Source of the DNA: Granulicella pectinivorans | Lineage (GTDB): Bacteria; Acidobacteriota; Terriglobia; Terriglobales; Acidobacteriaceae | Direction: 5' to 3' | DNA: 64,000 nt | Assembly: GCF_900114625.1 (NCBI RefSeq) | Contig: NZ_FOZL01000001.1 | Coordinates: 806,001-870,000 of the forward strand | Part shown: one piece after another, positions 33,457 through 41,783 of the stretch | How the letters are laid out: every line of letters starts with the position of its first letter | How positions within the stretch are numbered: the first letter of the stretch is position 1 | Made by a program: the position numbers and the translations under genes | The notes under the pieces: generated by a model | Seen by the model: the letters and a program-made list of their open reading frames with translations, nothing else | What the model was told of the DNA's origin: nothing | Database searches by the model: none

Positions 33457-34794
33457 TTATTTGCCGATGCAGAAGGTGGAGAAGATGAGGTTGAGGACGT
33501 CGTCCGCGGTCGTCGCACCGGTAAGTTCATCGAGGCCACGGAGGCTCCCGTAGAGGTCGAGGAGAAGCATCTCGTGGGGCACATGGCCTTCCACGGCCAA
33601 GCGCGCGGCTCCAAGGCCGGCCAGCGCCCGCATCACGGCTTCGTGCTGGCGCAGATTGGTCAGCAGACCGGACTCCGCTGTCGCGCCTCTCTGCAGGATG
33701 CTCGCGATGGCGGTCCGCAGGGCTTCGAGGCCTTCCCCGGTCAGAGCAGAGGTGAGGAGGCCGTTTTCGGCAGCGATGGAGCCAAGGTCGCACTTGTTGC
33801 GAACGAGAAGATACGGGCGTTCGTGCAGGCTGCGCAGGATTGCGTGCTCCTCTTCGGTGAGGGCGCGGGAGGCGTCAGTGACGAGCAGGACCAGGTCCGC
33901 CGTCGCCAGCGTCTCGCGGCTCTTTGCGATGCCCAGGGATTCGGCTTCGTCGACGGCGATGCGAAGGCCGGCGGTGTCGATCAGCTCCACGGGAATTCCG
34001 TCGATCGAGAGCTTCTCGGAGATGAGGTCGCGTGTGGTTCCGGCCTTAGCGGTCACGATAGCGCGGTTGCGATCGAGCAGGCGATTGAAGAGGGACGACT
34101 TGCCCGCATTGGGCTCTCCGACGATGGCCAGCGTAAGACCTGCGTGCAGGATACGTCCATAGTGAAAGGAGTCGGCGAGTGCTTTGAGTGCGGGCTCGAT
34201 GGCTTCGATCGCCTCTAGAATTGCGCTTGCGGGCATCACGTCGATGTCGTCTTCGGCAAAATCGATCCCCGCTTCCAGCGTGGCGATGAGCTTGACGAGC
34301 GCGTCCTTCGTGGGGGCGATCCGGCGTGAGAGCGCCCCACCCAGTTGTTCGGCCGCGAGTCTCGCTTGATGCAGCGTGCTTGCCTCGATGAGATCGCGGA
34401 CGGCTTCGGCCTGCGTGAGGTCAAGGCGTCCACTGAGGAAGGCTCGTTCGGTAAACTCACCAGCTCGTGCGAGCCTTGCGCCAGCCGCCAGAGCCTGCTC
34501 CATGAGGAAGTGCAGGACCACGGGCGAGCCGTGCGCGGCGATCTCGAGGACATCCTCTCCGGTATAGGAGTTGGGCGCAGGGAAGTAGGTCACCACAGCT
34601 TCATCGACGAGTTGACCGGTCGTGGGCTCGTGGATGCGTGTGAAGTGTGCGACACGAGGCTTTAGACCACCCTCTATCGACAGCACGGTCCGCACGGCGC
34701 TACCGGCAAGGGGCCCCGAGAGGCGAACGACGCCAATTCCGCCACGTCCGGGCGGTGTGGCGATAGCGACGATCGTGTCCTGGTCGAGATGCAT
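33457..34794 (-). CDS. mnmE: tRNA modification GTPase MnmE
   Basis: 445 residues. N-terminal folate-binding domain (DTIVAIATPPGRGGIGVVRLSG), helical domain, and an inserted G domain with GEPNAGKSS, TTRDLI, DTAGLR and NKCD. The C-terminus ends FCIGK, the CxGK tail whose Cys is needed for activity. With MnmG it installs cmnm5 on U34 of certain tRNAs. It is often next to the yidC-jag genes; here it lies about 14 kb from them. Diverges from the DUF2461 gene. Confidence 0.95.
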   Translation of the reverse strand: MHLDQDTIVAIATPPGRGGIGVVRLSGPLAGSAVRTVLSIEGGLKPRVAHFTRIHEPTTGQLVDEAVVTYFPAPNSYTGEDVLEIAAHGSPVVLHFLMEQALAAGARLARAGEFTERAFLSGRLDLTQAEAVRDLIEASTLHQARLAAEQLGGALSRRIAPTKDALVKLIATLEAGIDFAEDDIDVMPASAILEAIEAIEPALKALADSFHYGRILHAGLTLAIVGEPNAGKSSLFNRLLDRNRAIVTAKAGTTRDLISEKLSIDGIPVELIDTAGLRIAVDEAESLGIAKSRETLATADLVLLVTDASRALTEEEHAILRSLHERPYLLVRNKCDLGSIAAENGLLTSALTGEGLEALRTAIASILQRGATAESGLLTNLRQHEAVMRALAGLGAARLAVEGHVPHEMLLLDLYGSLRGLDELTGATTADDVLNLIFSTFCIGK

Positions 34795-34828
34795 CCCTTC
34801 TAGAATCCCACAGCGGTACGATGGAGGT

Positions 34829-35524
34829 ATGGCAACTCACTTCACCGAAGCCGGCCTGAAGTTCCTGCGGGACCTGACCAAGCACAACGAACGCGAGTGG
34901 TTTACACCGCGCAAGGAGATCTTCGAGCGTGAGCTGAAGGCCCCGATGGCGGCGCTGATCGGCGAGATCAACGAGGCGTTCCTCAAGTTCGCTCCCGAAC
35001 ATATTCGCCCACCGCAAAAGGCTGCACTGCGCATCTACCGGGATATTCGGTTCTCGGCCAACAAGGCTCCGTATAAGACGCATGTGGCTGCATGGTGGTC
35101 GCGGGATGGGCTTGAGAAAACCTCGGGCGCGGGCTTCTACCTCAGTGTCGGTCCCAAGGGAGTGATCATCGCGGCTGGTTCGTACATGCCGGACCGCCTG
35201 CAGCTTCTGGCGATTCGACGGCACCTGATGGAGCATCATGCCGAGATGAGCAAGCTGCTGGCCTCGAAGAAGCTGCGCACGGCCTTTCCGGAGTTTGAGG
35301 GCGCCCGGCTGACGCGGCCGCCGAAGGGATTTCATGATGCGTCGCCCGAGGCTCTGGAGCTGATCCTCAACCGGCAATGGGGAATCTCTGCCACGCTTCC
35401 AGTGGAAACAGCTCTTGCGAGCGGTCTTTTGAAGCAGGTGGTCGATCGCTTCAAGATTGCGTCGCCGATGGTCGAAATCCTGAACGCTCCGTTGATCGTG
35501 AAGACCCGCAAACCGATGTTTTAG
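34829..35524 (+). CDS. DUF2461 domain protein
   Basis: 231 residues. DUF2461 features: the FLRDLTKHNEREWF opening, LRIYRDIRFSANKAPYKTHVAAWW, then GFYLSVGPKGVIIAAGSYMP. Function unknown. The ATG at 34829 is chosen because the domain begins here. GGAGGT touches the ATG directly, and TACGAT (34817-34822) is six bases upstream, so this may be a leaderless mRNA with the G-run only incidental. It diverges from mnmE with 34 bases between starts. Confidence 0.85.
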   Translation: MATHFTEAGLKFLRDLTKHNEREWFTPRKEIFERELKAPMAALIGEINEAFLKFAPEHIRPPQKAALRIYRDIRFSANKAPYKTHVAAWWSRDGLEKTSGAGFYLSVGPKGVIIAAGSYMPDRLQLLAIRRHLMEHHAEMSKLLASKKLRTAFPEFEGARLTRPPKGFHDASPEALELILNRQWGISATLPVETALASGLLKQVVDRFKIASPMVEILNAPLIVKTRKPMF

Positions 35525-35827
35525 AAGCTGTCTGGCAGGGCGGGGTCGCTCCGCGAGCGGTCGGCGACCACGTCACGAATTGACCGTTTTTGGCGGGTTT
35601 ATTGCCCCTTTTGGTGCGAATTGTCATAAAAAACAGGGAAAACCCAAAGAAAACGGTGGAAATCTGGGAAACACGGTTGACAAAGAGTTTTGAAAGGCCG
35701 AAGGTGAATGGCGGTACGGTTCTCCGCACCCGCATAAACACTGGGGATTTCGATCCTGCCGTGAGCGGTGGCGACCCGTAATCTGTCGCGCAAGCGGCAG
35801 CACATTCTGTATCAAGGAGCAACACAC
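35525..35827. other. Intergenic region upstream of the HU gene
   Basis: About 300 bases, A/T-rich around 35590-35700. No gene is seen. It holds a perfect TTGACA near 35677 but the matching minus-10 is poor, so a promoter for HU is likely here though not precisely placed. AAGGAG just before the HU start is a strong ribosome-binding site. Confidence 0.4.
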
Positions 35828-36124
35828 ATGGCAAAGGGAATGACCAAGACCGCACTCGTGCGCGCACTGGCAGAGAAGATGGAACTCACCAACAAGCAGA
35901 CCTCGGGCTTCCTCGAACTGCTCGCTGAGACGGCCGTCAAGGAGACCAAGAAGAACGGCGAGTTCACCATCCCCGGTATCGGCAAGCTCGTGAAGGCAGA
36001 GCGCAAGGCACGCCTCGGTCGCAATCCCCAGACCGGCGAGACCATCAAGATCAAGGCGAAGACCGTGGTTAAGTTCCGCGTCGCCAAGGTTGCCAAGGAC
36101 ACGATCGCTCCCCCCAAGAAGTAG
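35828..36124 (+). CDS. hup: HU-family DNA-binding protein
   Basis: 98 residues. HU/IHF fold: an N-terminal helical part (MTKTALVRALAEKMELTNKQTSGFLELLAETAVKETK) and a beta-arm region with GIGKLVKAERKARLGRNPQTGE ending in a Lys-rich tail. The Pro of the arm tip (RNPQTGE) is present. Binds and bends DNA as a dimer. The ATG at 35828 is fixed by AAGGAG eight bases upstream. Its location beside parAB and near the origin fits a nucleoid protein. Confidence 0.93.
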   Translation: MAKGMTKTALVRALAEKMELTNKQTSGFLELLAETAVKETKKNGEFTIPGIGKLVKAERKARLGRNPQTGETIKIKAKTVVKFRVAKVAKDTIAPPKK

Positions 36125-36149
36125 TTCTTGGATTCGATCGAACGCAGAC

Positions 36150-36205
36150 GAGCCTGCCGTGAACTCCGCGCTATGCGCCAGGGTTTGCGGCAGGCTCCTG
36201 TTTTT
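36150..36205 (+). terminator. Rho-independent terminator of the HU gene
   Basis: Ten-bp stem GAGCCTGCCG (36150-36159) / CGGCAGGCTC (36188-36197) followed by CTGTTTTT. The 3' arm and the T-tract lie inside the last codons of the convergent ICMT-like gene. Confidence 0.75.
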
Positions 36206-36944
36206 GCGGGGCCGGTGGGATGGCAGCGCGGGCGATCAGAGAGAGACCCAGCGAGATCAAGACGCATTTAATCAACAGGATACGGTCATAGCGCCAGCCG
36301 AAGACCGCAAGGCTGAGGGCGAAGCCGATCATATAGATTTCGCCCAGGATGGCCTGGCCCCAGCGCGGACGCTCTCCAAATGCTGGAATGCGTGGGGTAA
36401 GGGCTGGCAGAATACGGGGCACGGCGGCCTTGTAGGCGGTGTAGGAGGCGCCGATGGTGCTGGAGAGGAAATACTCCTCACCGGCGATGAGGCGGGCCTG
36501 TACGAGGGCTGTGAGGAGCACGGCGAAGATGGCACCCGTGGGGGGCATGAGGAGAGCGAGCGCGACCGCGTGGAGGAACGTGCCTAAATACAGCGGGTTA
36601 CGGACGAAGCGGAAGGGGCCGTCGGCTACGATGCCGGCGTGCATGGCGCCGTCTTTGACCACGCCGGAGCCGAGGTAGGCGCTGCCCCATGTGCGGAGGA
36701 ACGCTGCGAGGGCGGCACAGAGAATTCCAAGGACGAGAACGAGTTCCGTAGAGACGGGGAAGCTGAACCACCCGGCACGCCAGGGGAGCGAGGCGAGCGC
36801 AGGCCAGGCTGACGCGTTGACGACAAAGGAGTTACCGCGCGGGAGAAGGCGGTCCCAGGGGGCCCAGAAGCCTAATCCGAAGATGAGGAGGTGGGTGAGG
36901 TAGCGCAGACGGAATTCGAGGGCAGAGGCTCGTAAGTAGTTCAT
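36171..36944 (-). CDS. Isoprenylcysteine carboxyl methyltransferase-like membrane protein
   Basis: 257 residues with about six transmembrane helices. The conserved ICMT/phospholipid methyltransferase block is GPFRFVRNPLYLGTFLHAVALAL followed by LIAGEEYFLSSTIGASYTAYKAAVPRILP (the E-E and Y of the SAM-binding C-terminal part). Substrate unknown; bacterial members are not protein-prenyl enzymes. The start overlaps the parB stop by four bases, so it is the last gene of the parAB transcript. Confidence 0.8.
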   Translation of the reverse strand: MNYLRASALEFRLRYLTHLLIFGLGFWAPWDRLLPRGNSFVVNASAWPALASLPWRAGWFSFPVSTELVLVLGILCAALAAFLRTWGSAYLGSGVVKDGAMHAGIVADGPFRFVRNPLYLGTFLHAVALALLMPPTGAIFAVLLTALVQARLIAGEEYFLSSTIGASYTAYKAAVPRILPALTPRIPAFGERPRWGQAILGEIYMIGFALSLAVFGWRYDRILLIKCVLISLGLSLIARAAIPPAPQKQEPAANPGA

Positions 36945-37858
36945 GATTTGCGACTTCCCAGCGCCTCGAGGATGGCGTCGAAGTCCTCGATGCCGGAATA
37001 CTCAATGATGACGCGGCCCTTGCCCTTCTTGTCTTCGATTTTTACCTTCAAACCGAGGCTGCGCTGGAGGGTCTGCTGGGCCTCCTTGACGTTGGGATCG
37101 ATCTGTTCGGTGGGTGCAACCGGCTTATTTTGTTTGGTTTCCGGGTTCATCAGACCGTGGACGTAGGTCTCGGTCTGGCGGACGGACATGGAAAGGGCCT
37201 GGACTTTTTGGGCGGCGGCGGCGATGGATTCGGGCGAATCGAGGGCGAGGAGGGTGCGGGCGTGGCCGAACGAGAGTTCGCCGTTTTCTACTTTGTTTTG
37301 AACGACTTCGGGGAGCTTGAGAAGGCGCAGGAAGTTGGCGACCGAGGCGCGTTCCTTGCCGGTGCGTGTGGCCATCTGCTCCTGCGTCATCTTGAAATCG
37401 TGCGCAAGTCGTTGATAAGCCCGGGCTTGCTCCATGGGGTTGAGGTCGGCTCGCTGGAGATTTTCGACGATGGTCATCTCCATCGCCTGCTCGTCGGAGA
37501 CCTCGCGGACGATGGAGGGGATGTGAGTCTTGCCGGCTTTCTTGCTCGCGAGGAGGCGGCGCTCTCCGGTGATGAGCTGGAAGCGGTCTGAATTCAATAG
37601 CTTGCGGACGACGATGGGCTGCACGACGCCGCTGGCCTTGATGGAGTTGGCGAGATCGTTCAACTGGGCTTCGTCGAAGCGGGTACGCGTCTGGAAGGGG
37701 TTGCGGTCGATCTTATCTACCTGAATCTCAAGGGGTTGTCCGCTTTGAACGATAGGCGCGGCGACGGGCGAGGGTGGCGGGGTCGCGGGGCGCTGGGGGA
37801 GGAGGGTTTCGAGGCCTTTGCCTAGGGCGCGGCGTTTGGGGTCGGGTGTAGGGGCCAT
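36941..37858 (-). CDS. parB: Chromosome partition protein ParB
   Basis: 305 residues. CTP-binding N-terminal domain with VQPIVVRKLLNSDRFQLITGERRLLAS (GERR box), central HTH domain (MTQEQMATRTGKERASVANFLRLLKLPE) that reads parS, and a C-terminal dimer domain. The opening RRALGKGLETLLP is the usual ParA-interacting peptide. Four parS sites are nearby (39670-40883). It lies 73 bases after parA. Confidence 0.96.
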   Translation of the reverse strand: MAPTPDPKRRALGKGLETLLPQRPATPPPSPVAAPIVQSGQPLEIQVDKIDRNPFQTRTRFDEAQLNDLANSIKASGVVQPIVVRKLLNSDRFQLITGERRLLASKKAGKTHIPSIVREVSDEQAMEMTIVENLQRADLNPMEQARAYQRLAHDFKMTQEQMATRTGKERASVANFLRLLKLPEVVQNKVENGELSFGHARTLLALDSPESIAAAAQKVQALSMSVRQTETYVHGLMNPETKQNKPVAPTEQIDPNVKEAQQTLQRSLGLKVKIEDKKGKGRVIIEYSGIEDFDAILEALGSRKS

Positions 37859-37931
37859 GTCGGTGACTTTCGTGGTGTTTTTGATGGTTAGAACGTGGAC
37901 AAATGGATGGATAACGTGGCCACGCGGATGG

Positions 37932-38816
37932 TTATTTTGTGTAGGGCCAGAAGCGGACGGGCTTTTCTTCGCGGATGGGCTGCTTCGCTCGCTCGAGGGC
38001 CTTGGGGGTTACTACATTGTTACGGACCAGGAGTTCGACGGCGAGGGCCTGGTAGGCGTCGGCGCCGCGGGAGCGGGGGTCGTAGAGCATGACCGGCTTG
38101 CCGTGGCTGGGGGCTTCGGCGAGACGGATGTTGCGCGGGATGGTGCTGGCGAGGAGCTTATCGCCGAAGAAGCCCTTGAGGTTTTCGGTGACCTGCTGGG
38201 AGAGGTTGGTGCGGTCGTCGTACATGGTGAGGACGACGCCTTCGAGGGCGAGGCCGGGGTTGAAGGCTTCGGCGACGCGGTCGAGGGTTCCGATGAGCTC
38301 GGAGATCCCTTCGAGGGCGAAGTACTCGGCCTGCATGGGGACGAGGAGGCCGTCGGATGCGACGAGGGCGTTGAGGGTGAGGAGATCGAGGGCCGGGGGG
38401 CAGTCGAGAAAGATGAAGGGGTATTTGGCGCGGATGGGGTCGAGGGCTTCGCGGAGGCGGAACTCGCGACGCTCCTGGGTGACGAGCTCGATGTTGGCCC
38501 CGATGAGGTTCTTCGAACCGGGCACGAGCGAGAGGGTCGGGATCTCGGTGGGGAGGATGGCCTCTTCGGCGGTGGCGTAGCCGAGGAGGAGGTCGTAGAC
38601 CGAGATGCGGGGCTCGTCGCCGGGGGTATCGCGTGCGAAACCGAGACCTCCGGTCGTGTTGGCCTGGGGGTCGCAGTCGATGAGGAGGGTATCGAGTCCT
38701 TCGAGGGCGAAGGCCGCGGCGAGGTTGATGGCCGTGGTGGTCTTGCCGACTCCGCCCTTCTGGTTGACGATGGCGATGACTTTTCCGGTTTTTGGGGCTG
38801 GGTTTGGCGTGCTCAT
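37932..38816 (-). CDS. parA: Chromosome partition ATPase ParA
   Basis: 294 residues. Deviant Walker A KGGVGKTT at 20-27, Walker A' region IDCDPQANTTGG, Walker B FLDCPPALDLL. ParA binds DNA non-specifically as the ATP dimer and is released by ParB. The gene order rsmG-parA-parB is the classical near-origin arrangement. Confidence 0.96.
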   Translation of the reverse strand: MSTPNPAPKTGKVIAIVNQKGGVGKTTTAINLAAAFALEGLDTLLIDCDPQANTTGGLGFARDTPGDEPRISVYDLLLGYATAEEAILPTEIPTLSLVPGSKNLIGANIELVTQERREFRLREALDPIRAKYPFIFLDCPPALDLLTLNALVASDGLLVPMQAEYFALEGISELIGTLDRVAEAFNPGLALEGVVLTMYDDRTNLSQQVTENLKGFFGDKLLASTIPRNIRLAEAPSHGKPVMLYDPRSRGADAYQALAVELLVRNNVVTPKALERAKQPIREEKPVRFWPYTK

Positions 38817-38922
38817 GAGCGGTCTCTTGAGGGTACCTCAGGGGTCAGGGGTCGTGGAGTAGGCAACTGGGATCATCCGTAGGAAATGCTGTGGGAAGTT
38901 TGGGAAAGCGGTGGAAGATGGG

Positions 38923-38937
38923 TGTTCCCTGGGAACA
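38923..38937. promoter_or_regulatory. Palindrome between parA and rsmG, parS-like
   Basis: TGTTCCCTGGGAACA: seven-base perfect arms around one central base. It shares TGTTCC...GGAACA with parS but lacks the CACGTG core. Possible operator of parAB or a degenerate parS. Confidence 0.35.
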
Positions 38938-39004
38938 TTTTCTAGATTGAGCTTTTGGCTGGAGCTGTCGTGCGGCGGCGAGCGGCGATGTTTTCTTGAT
39001 CTGG

Positions 39005-39646
39005 CTATTGGCTACCGGCTGTTGGCTGTTCGCTGCCGGTTCGCTTGAAGGTTACGATGATGCGGTCTTCCGATTGGGGCATGGGGGTAGTTTGGGCTGG
39101 GGCGAAGCTGGGCAGGGTGGGAATCTCTTTGGCTCCGGATTGGCTGGTGAGGATGACCAGATCGTTCTTTGCCCGGGGTTCAGCACCCTGGATCGCGGGG
39201 ACCATGGCGTCTACGGCACGGAGGGTTACGGTGTCGTAGCGCTGCGCTGGGGGCATGTCTTCCACACGTTTGGCCCAGATCTCCACTGGGATGTTGAGGG
39301 TACGGACGGCTTCGCGGAGGAAGGAGACCTTTTTGTTCTGGGATTCGGCGAGGGTGACCTTGATGTCGGGACGGAGGAGGGCGATGGGGAGTCCTGGGAA
39401 GCCGGCTCCGGTGCCGTAGTCGAGGAGGGTCTGGGTGGGGGGGAGAATCTGCGCGGTGAAGAGGCTCTCTCCGAAGTGGCGGGTGACGATCTCGGCCGGG
39501 GTTCGGATGGCGGTGAGGTTGGTGCGGGCGTTCCATTTGAGGAGGAGTTCGAGGTACAGCGCGAGCTTTTCGGGGAGGCCTTCCGGGGGGGCAGGGAGGA
39601 AGGGGGTGAGGAGTTTGGCGATTTCCTGCGTGGTGAGGGAGGGCAT
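39005..39646 (-). CDS. rsmG: 16S rRNA (guanine-527-N7)-methyltransferase RsmG
   Basis: 213 residues from the ATG at 39644-39646 (MPSLTTQEIAKLL). A longer frame extends through the parS site and is rejected. SAM-binding motif LDYGTGAGFPGLPIALLRP and the following AESQNKKVSFLREA are diagnostic. It methylates G527 of 16S rRNA, and loss gives low-level streptomycin resistance. Located upstream of parA, as usual. Confidence 0.93.
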   Translation of the reverse strand: MPSLTTQEIAKLLTPFLPAPPEGLPEKLALYLELLLKWNARTNLTAIRTPAEIVTRHFGESLFTAQILPPTQTLLDYGTGAGFPGLPIALLRPDIKVTLAESQNKKVSFLREAVRTLNIPVEIWAKRVEDMPPAQRYDTVTLRAVDAMVPAIQGAEPRAKNDLVILTSQSGAKEIPTLPSFAPAQTTPMPQSEDRIIVTFKRTGSEQPTAGSQ

Positions 39647-39669
39647 GGATTGATGGTAAATGTGTGGGG

Positions 39670-39685
39670 TGTTCCACGTGGAACA
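39670..39685. promoter_or_regulatory. parS: parS site 1
   Basis: TGTTCCACGTGGAACA, a perfect 16-bp palindrome matching the bacterial parS consensus, in the leader of rsmG. Confidence 0.93.
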
Positions 39686-39815
39686 TGCTCGGAGATGCGG
39701 TTTGGATAGCTTTCCCGGCGGGTGTCTCATTTGGCTTGGAAGAGCCCGCATCTCAGAAGCGAGACCCGTTCGGCATGCTCAGGGCAGGTTGTGGGGCACC
39801 GGGATGGGTGGGGGG

Positions 39816-39831
39816 TGTTCCACGTGGAACG
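39816..39831. promoter_or_regulatory. parS: parS site 2
   Basis: TGTTCCACGTGGAACG, one mismatch at the last base. It abuts the stop codon of the amidotransferase gene. Confidence 0.88.
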
Positions 39832-40581
39832 TTATCGTGCGGCCTGCCAGTCTTTGGCGGCTTCGAGGAAGCGGGTGAAGAGGGCTCTGGAGGTGGCGCT
39901 GATATCGGTGCTGCGCTCGGGATGCCACTGGACCGCCAGGACGTAGTGGCCGGGGTCCGTGCCTTCTACCGCTTCGATGACCGCATCTTCCGGGCAGCGC
40001 GCGGAGACGGCGAGGCCCTCTCCCGGGACTCCGATGGCCTGGTGGTGGCTGGAGTTGACGGGGAGACGGAGGAAGTCCTGGGTGAGTGGGGCTTCGGCGG
40101 GGTCGGCGGCTTGCGTGATTTGACCAAGGAGGGAGTCCGGCGCGACGGAGATGGTGTGGGCGACCGCGACCGACTTCCCGGCGCCGTGGTTCACGGGCAT
40201 CGGAGCGAGGTGCTGCACGAGGGTTCCGCCGCGGTAGACGTTGAGGATCTGGGTGCCAAAGCAGATGGTGAAGATGGGCTTCTTGTGTTGGTGGGCGTCT
40301 TCGAGGAGGAGGGTATCGACGGTCTCGCGGGCGGGATCGGGGTCGTTGCACTCAGGGATGCGGACGTGTCCGTAGTGGTTGGGTCCGACGTCGGCGGGGC
40401 TGCCAGGGAGGAGAATGGCGTGGCAGGAGTGCATGAGGGCTGGGAGGCCGGTGGAGGTGAGGGGCACTTCGACGGGCTCACCGCCGGCCTGACGGACGGC
40501 CTCGGCATAGGCGGGCCAGGAGCGCTGGTTGTATTCGAGGTCGGTCAGGGTGGGGATGGGGATGGCGATGCGCGGCTTCAT
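39832..40581 (-). CDS. Class I glutamine amidotransferase / gamma-Glu-GABA hydrolase family (peptidase C26)
   Basis: 249 residues. Nucleophile C107 in FTICFGTQ and the His-Glu pair in AVQWHPE form the class I triad. The oxyanion region LLPGSPADVGPNHYG is as in PuuD-like hydrolases. Substrate uncertain: gamma-glutamyl compounds are likely. It sits between parS sites 2 and 3 and is unrelated to segregation. Confidence 0.82.
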   Translation of the reverse strand: MKPRIAIPIPTLTDLEYNQRSWPAYAEAVRQAGGEPVEVPLTSTGLPALMHSCHAILLPGSPADVGPNHYGHVRIPECNDPDPARETVDTLLLEDAHQHKKPIFTICFGTQILNVYRGGTLVQHLAPMPVNHGAGKSVAVAHTISVAPDSLLGQITQAADPAEAPLTQDFLRLPVNSSHHQAIGVPGEGLAVSARCPEDAVIEAVEGTDPGHYVLAVQWHPERSTDISATSRALFTRFLEAAKDWQAAR

Positions 40582-40777
40582 GTCTGATTGGATGATAACG
40601 GCAGGGAGTAGGGATCAGGGAACAGGAATAGGGTCAGCGGAGCTGATTTCGGGGTTTAAAACTGCCTCCAGGACGGTTTTCAGGGTAGTGGGATGCCGGA
40701 AATAAAAATCGGTGGCTTGTAGGGCGATTCTGTGCGATTTCAGGTTTCAGAAAAGCGAAGATTGGGTGAAAAAGGGG

Positions 40778-40793
40778 TGTTCCACGTGGAACA
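40778..40793. promoter_or_regulatory. parS: parS site 3
   Basis: TGTTCCACGTGGAACA, perfect palindrome, intergenic between the amidotransferase gene and plsC. Confidence 0.93.
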
Positions 40794-40867
40794 CTGCGAT
40801 TTCTCCTCCAACGACGCGGATGATGGGGTACGGAGACGTTTTTGGAGGATCCGGCTTCGTTTCACGA

Positions 40868-40883
40868 TGTTCCACGTGGAACA
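40868..40883. promoter_or_regulatory. parS: parS site 4
   Basis: TGTTCCACGTGGAACA, perfect palindrome, 90 bases from site 3 (start to start). Confidence 0.93.
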
Positions 40884-41042
40884 TCGTCGTAAGAGGAGCC
40901 CCCGCTTCCACTCATCCGATGGAGCGGTGTGAGTTTTTGTGGCGAAGCCCGACGTCTTCGGGTTCCTTCGACTGCATCCGGCGAAGAGTTCGCCGGGCTT
41001 CGCTGAGGATGACAGGCATCGGGCTCTGCGGATGTGTTGAAA

Positions 41043-41783
41043 CTATGGGGTGGGTCGGGAGTGGGTGAAGTACATCCTGGTGATGGCGTCGCGGACTTGC
41101 TGGGTGAGGGCTTCGGCGTCCTTGGTGGTGAGGCCTTCGGTGAGGATGGGATCGCCGATGACGACCTTCAGCGGACGCGGGCTGAGGTGGTAGGTGTGGA
41201 TGGGCAGGAGCTCGTAGGTTCCGATGAGGGCCACGGGAACCATGGGCACCTGGGCCTTGATGGCCATGAAGGCTGCGCCGGAGACCATGGACTGGAGCTG
41301 GCCGGATTCGGAGCGGCCTCCTTCCGGGAAGATGACGAGAGGCAGACCGGCCTGGAGGGTCTTGACGCCGCGGAGGAGGCCGGCGATGGCGGAGCGGCCG
41401 GACTTCTGGTCGATGGGAACCTGGCCGGAGCGGTTGAGGTACCAGCCCACGAAGGGAATCTTCCAGAGGGACTGCTTGGCGAGGATCCGGAACTGGAAGG
41501 GGAGGCGGGCGAAGAGGACGGGAGTGTCCATGTAGGAGAGGTGGTTGGAGGCGTAGACGGCGACGCGGTGGGTGCGGAGGTGGTGCTCGTCGATGAGGGT
41601 GACGGGCGAGAGGGTGATCAGGAGGAGGGAACGGGCCCATGCGTTGGCGACGGCGTGCTGCTGGCGACCGGACTTATCCCAGAGGCCGCAGACGAGCGAG
41701 ATGCAGCCGAAGAAGGCGGTGGAGGCGGCCATGAGCGGGATAGCGATGAGGTAGGTCAGCCACTTTTTCGCGGTGAGGCTCAT
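41043..41783 (-). CDS. plsC: 1-acyl-sn-glycerol-3-phosphate acyltransferase
   Basis: 246 residues. N-terminal hydrophobic helix, then the HX4D motif NHLSYMD (H81, D86) and the glycerophosphate-binding FPEGGRS (152-157). It makes phosphatidic acid at the inner membrane. It overlaps the folC stop by four bases, so it is coupled to folC. Confidence 0.9.
   Translation of the reverse strand: MSLTAKKWLTYLIAIPLMAASTAFFGCISLVCGLWDKSGRQQHAVANAWARSLLLITLSPVTLIDEHHLRTHRVAVYASNHLSYMDTPVLFARLPFQFRILAKQSLWKIPFVGWYLNRSGQVPIDQKSGRSAIAGLLRGVKTLQAGLPLVIFPEGGRSESGQLQSMVSGAAFMAIKAQVPMVPVALIGTYELLPIHTYHLSPRPLKVVIGDPILTEGLTTKDAEALTQQVRDAITRMYFTHSRPTP

Larger units (their letters stand above)
40582..41042. other. 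Intergenic region with two parS sites
   Basis: About 460 bases without a convincing gene. It holds parS sites 3 and 4, and toward the right a stretch GCGAAGCCCGACG...CGCCGGGCTTCGC (about 40942-41003) that can form a long imperfect hairpin downstream of plsC. Confidence 0.5.
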
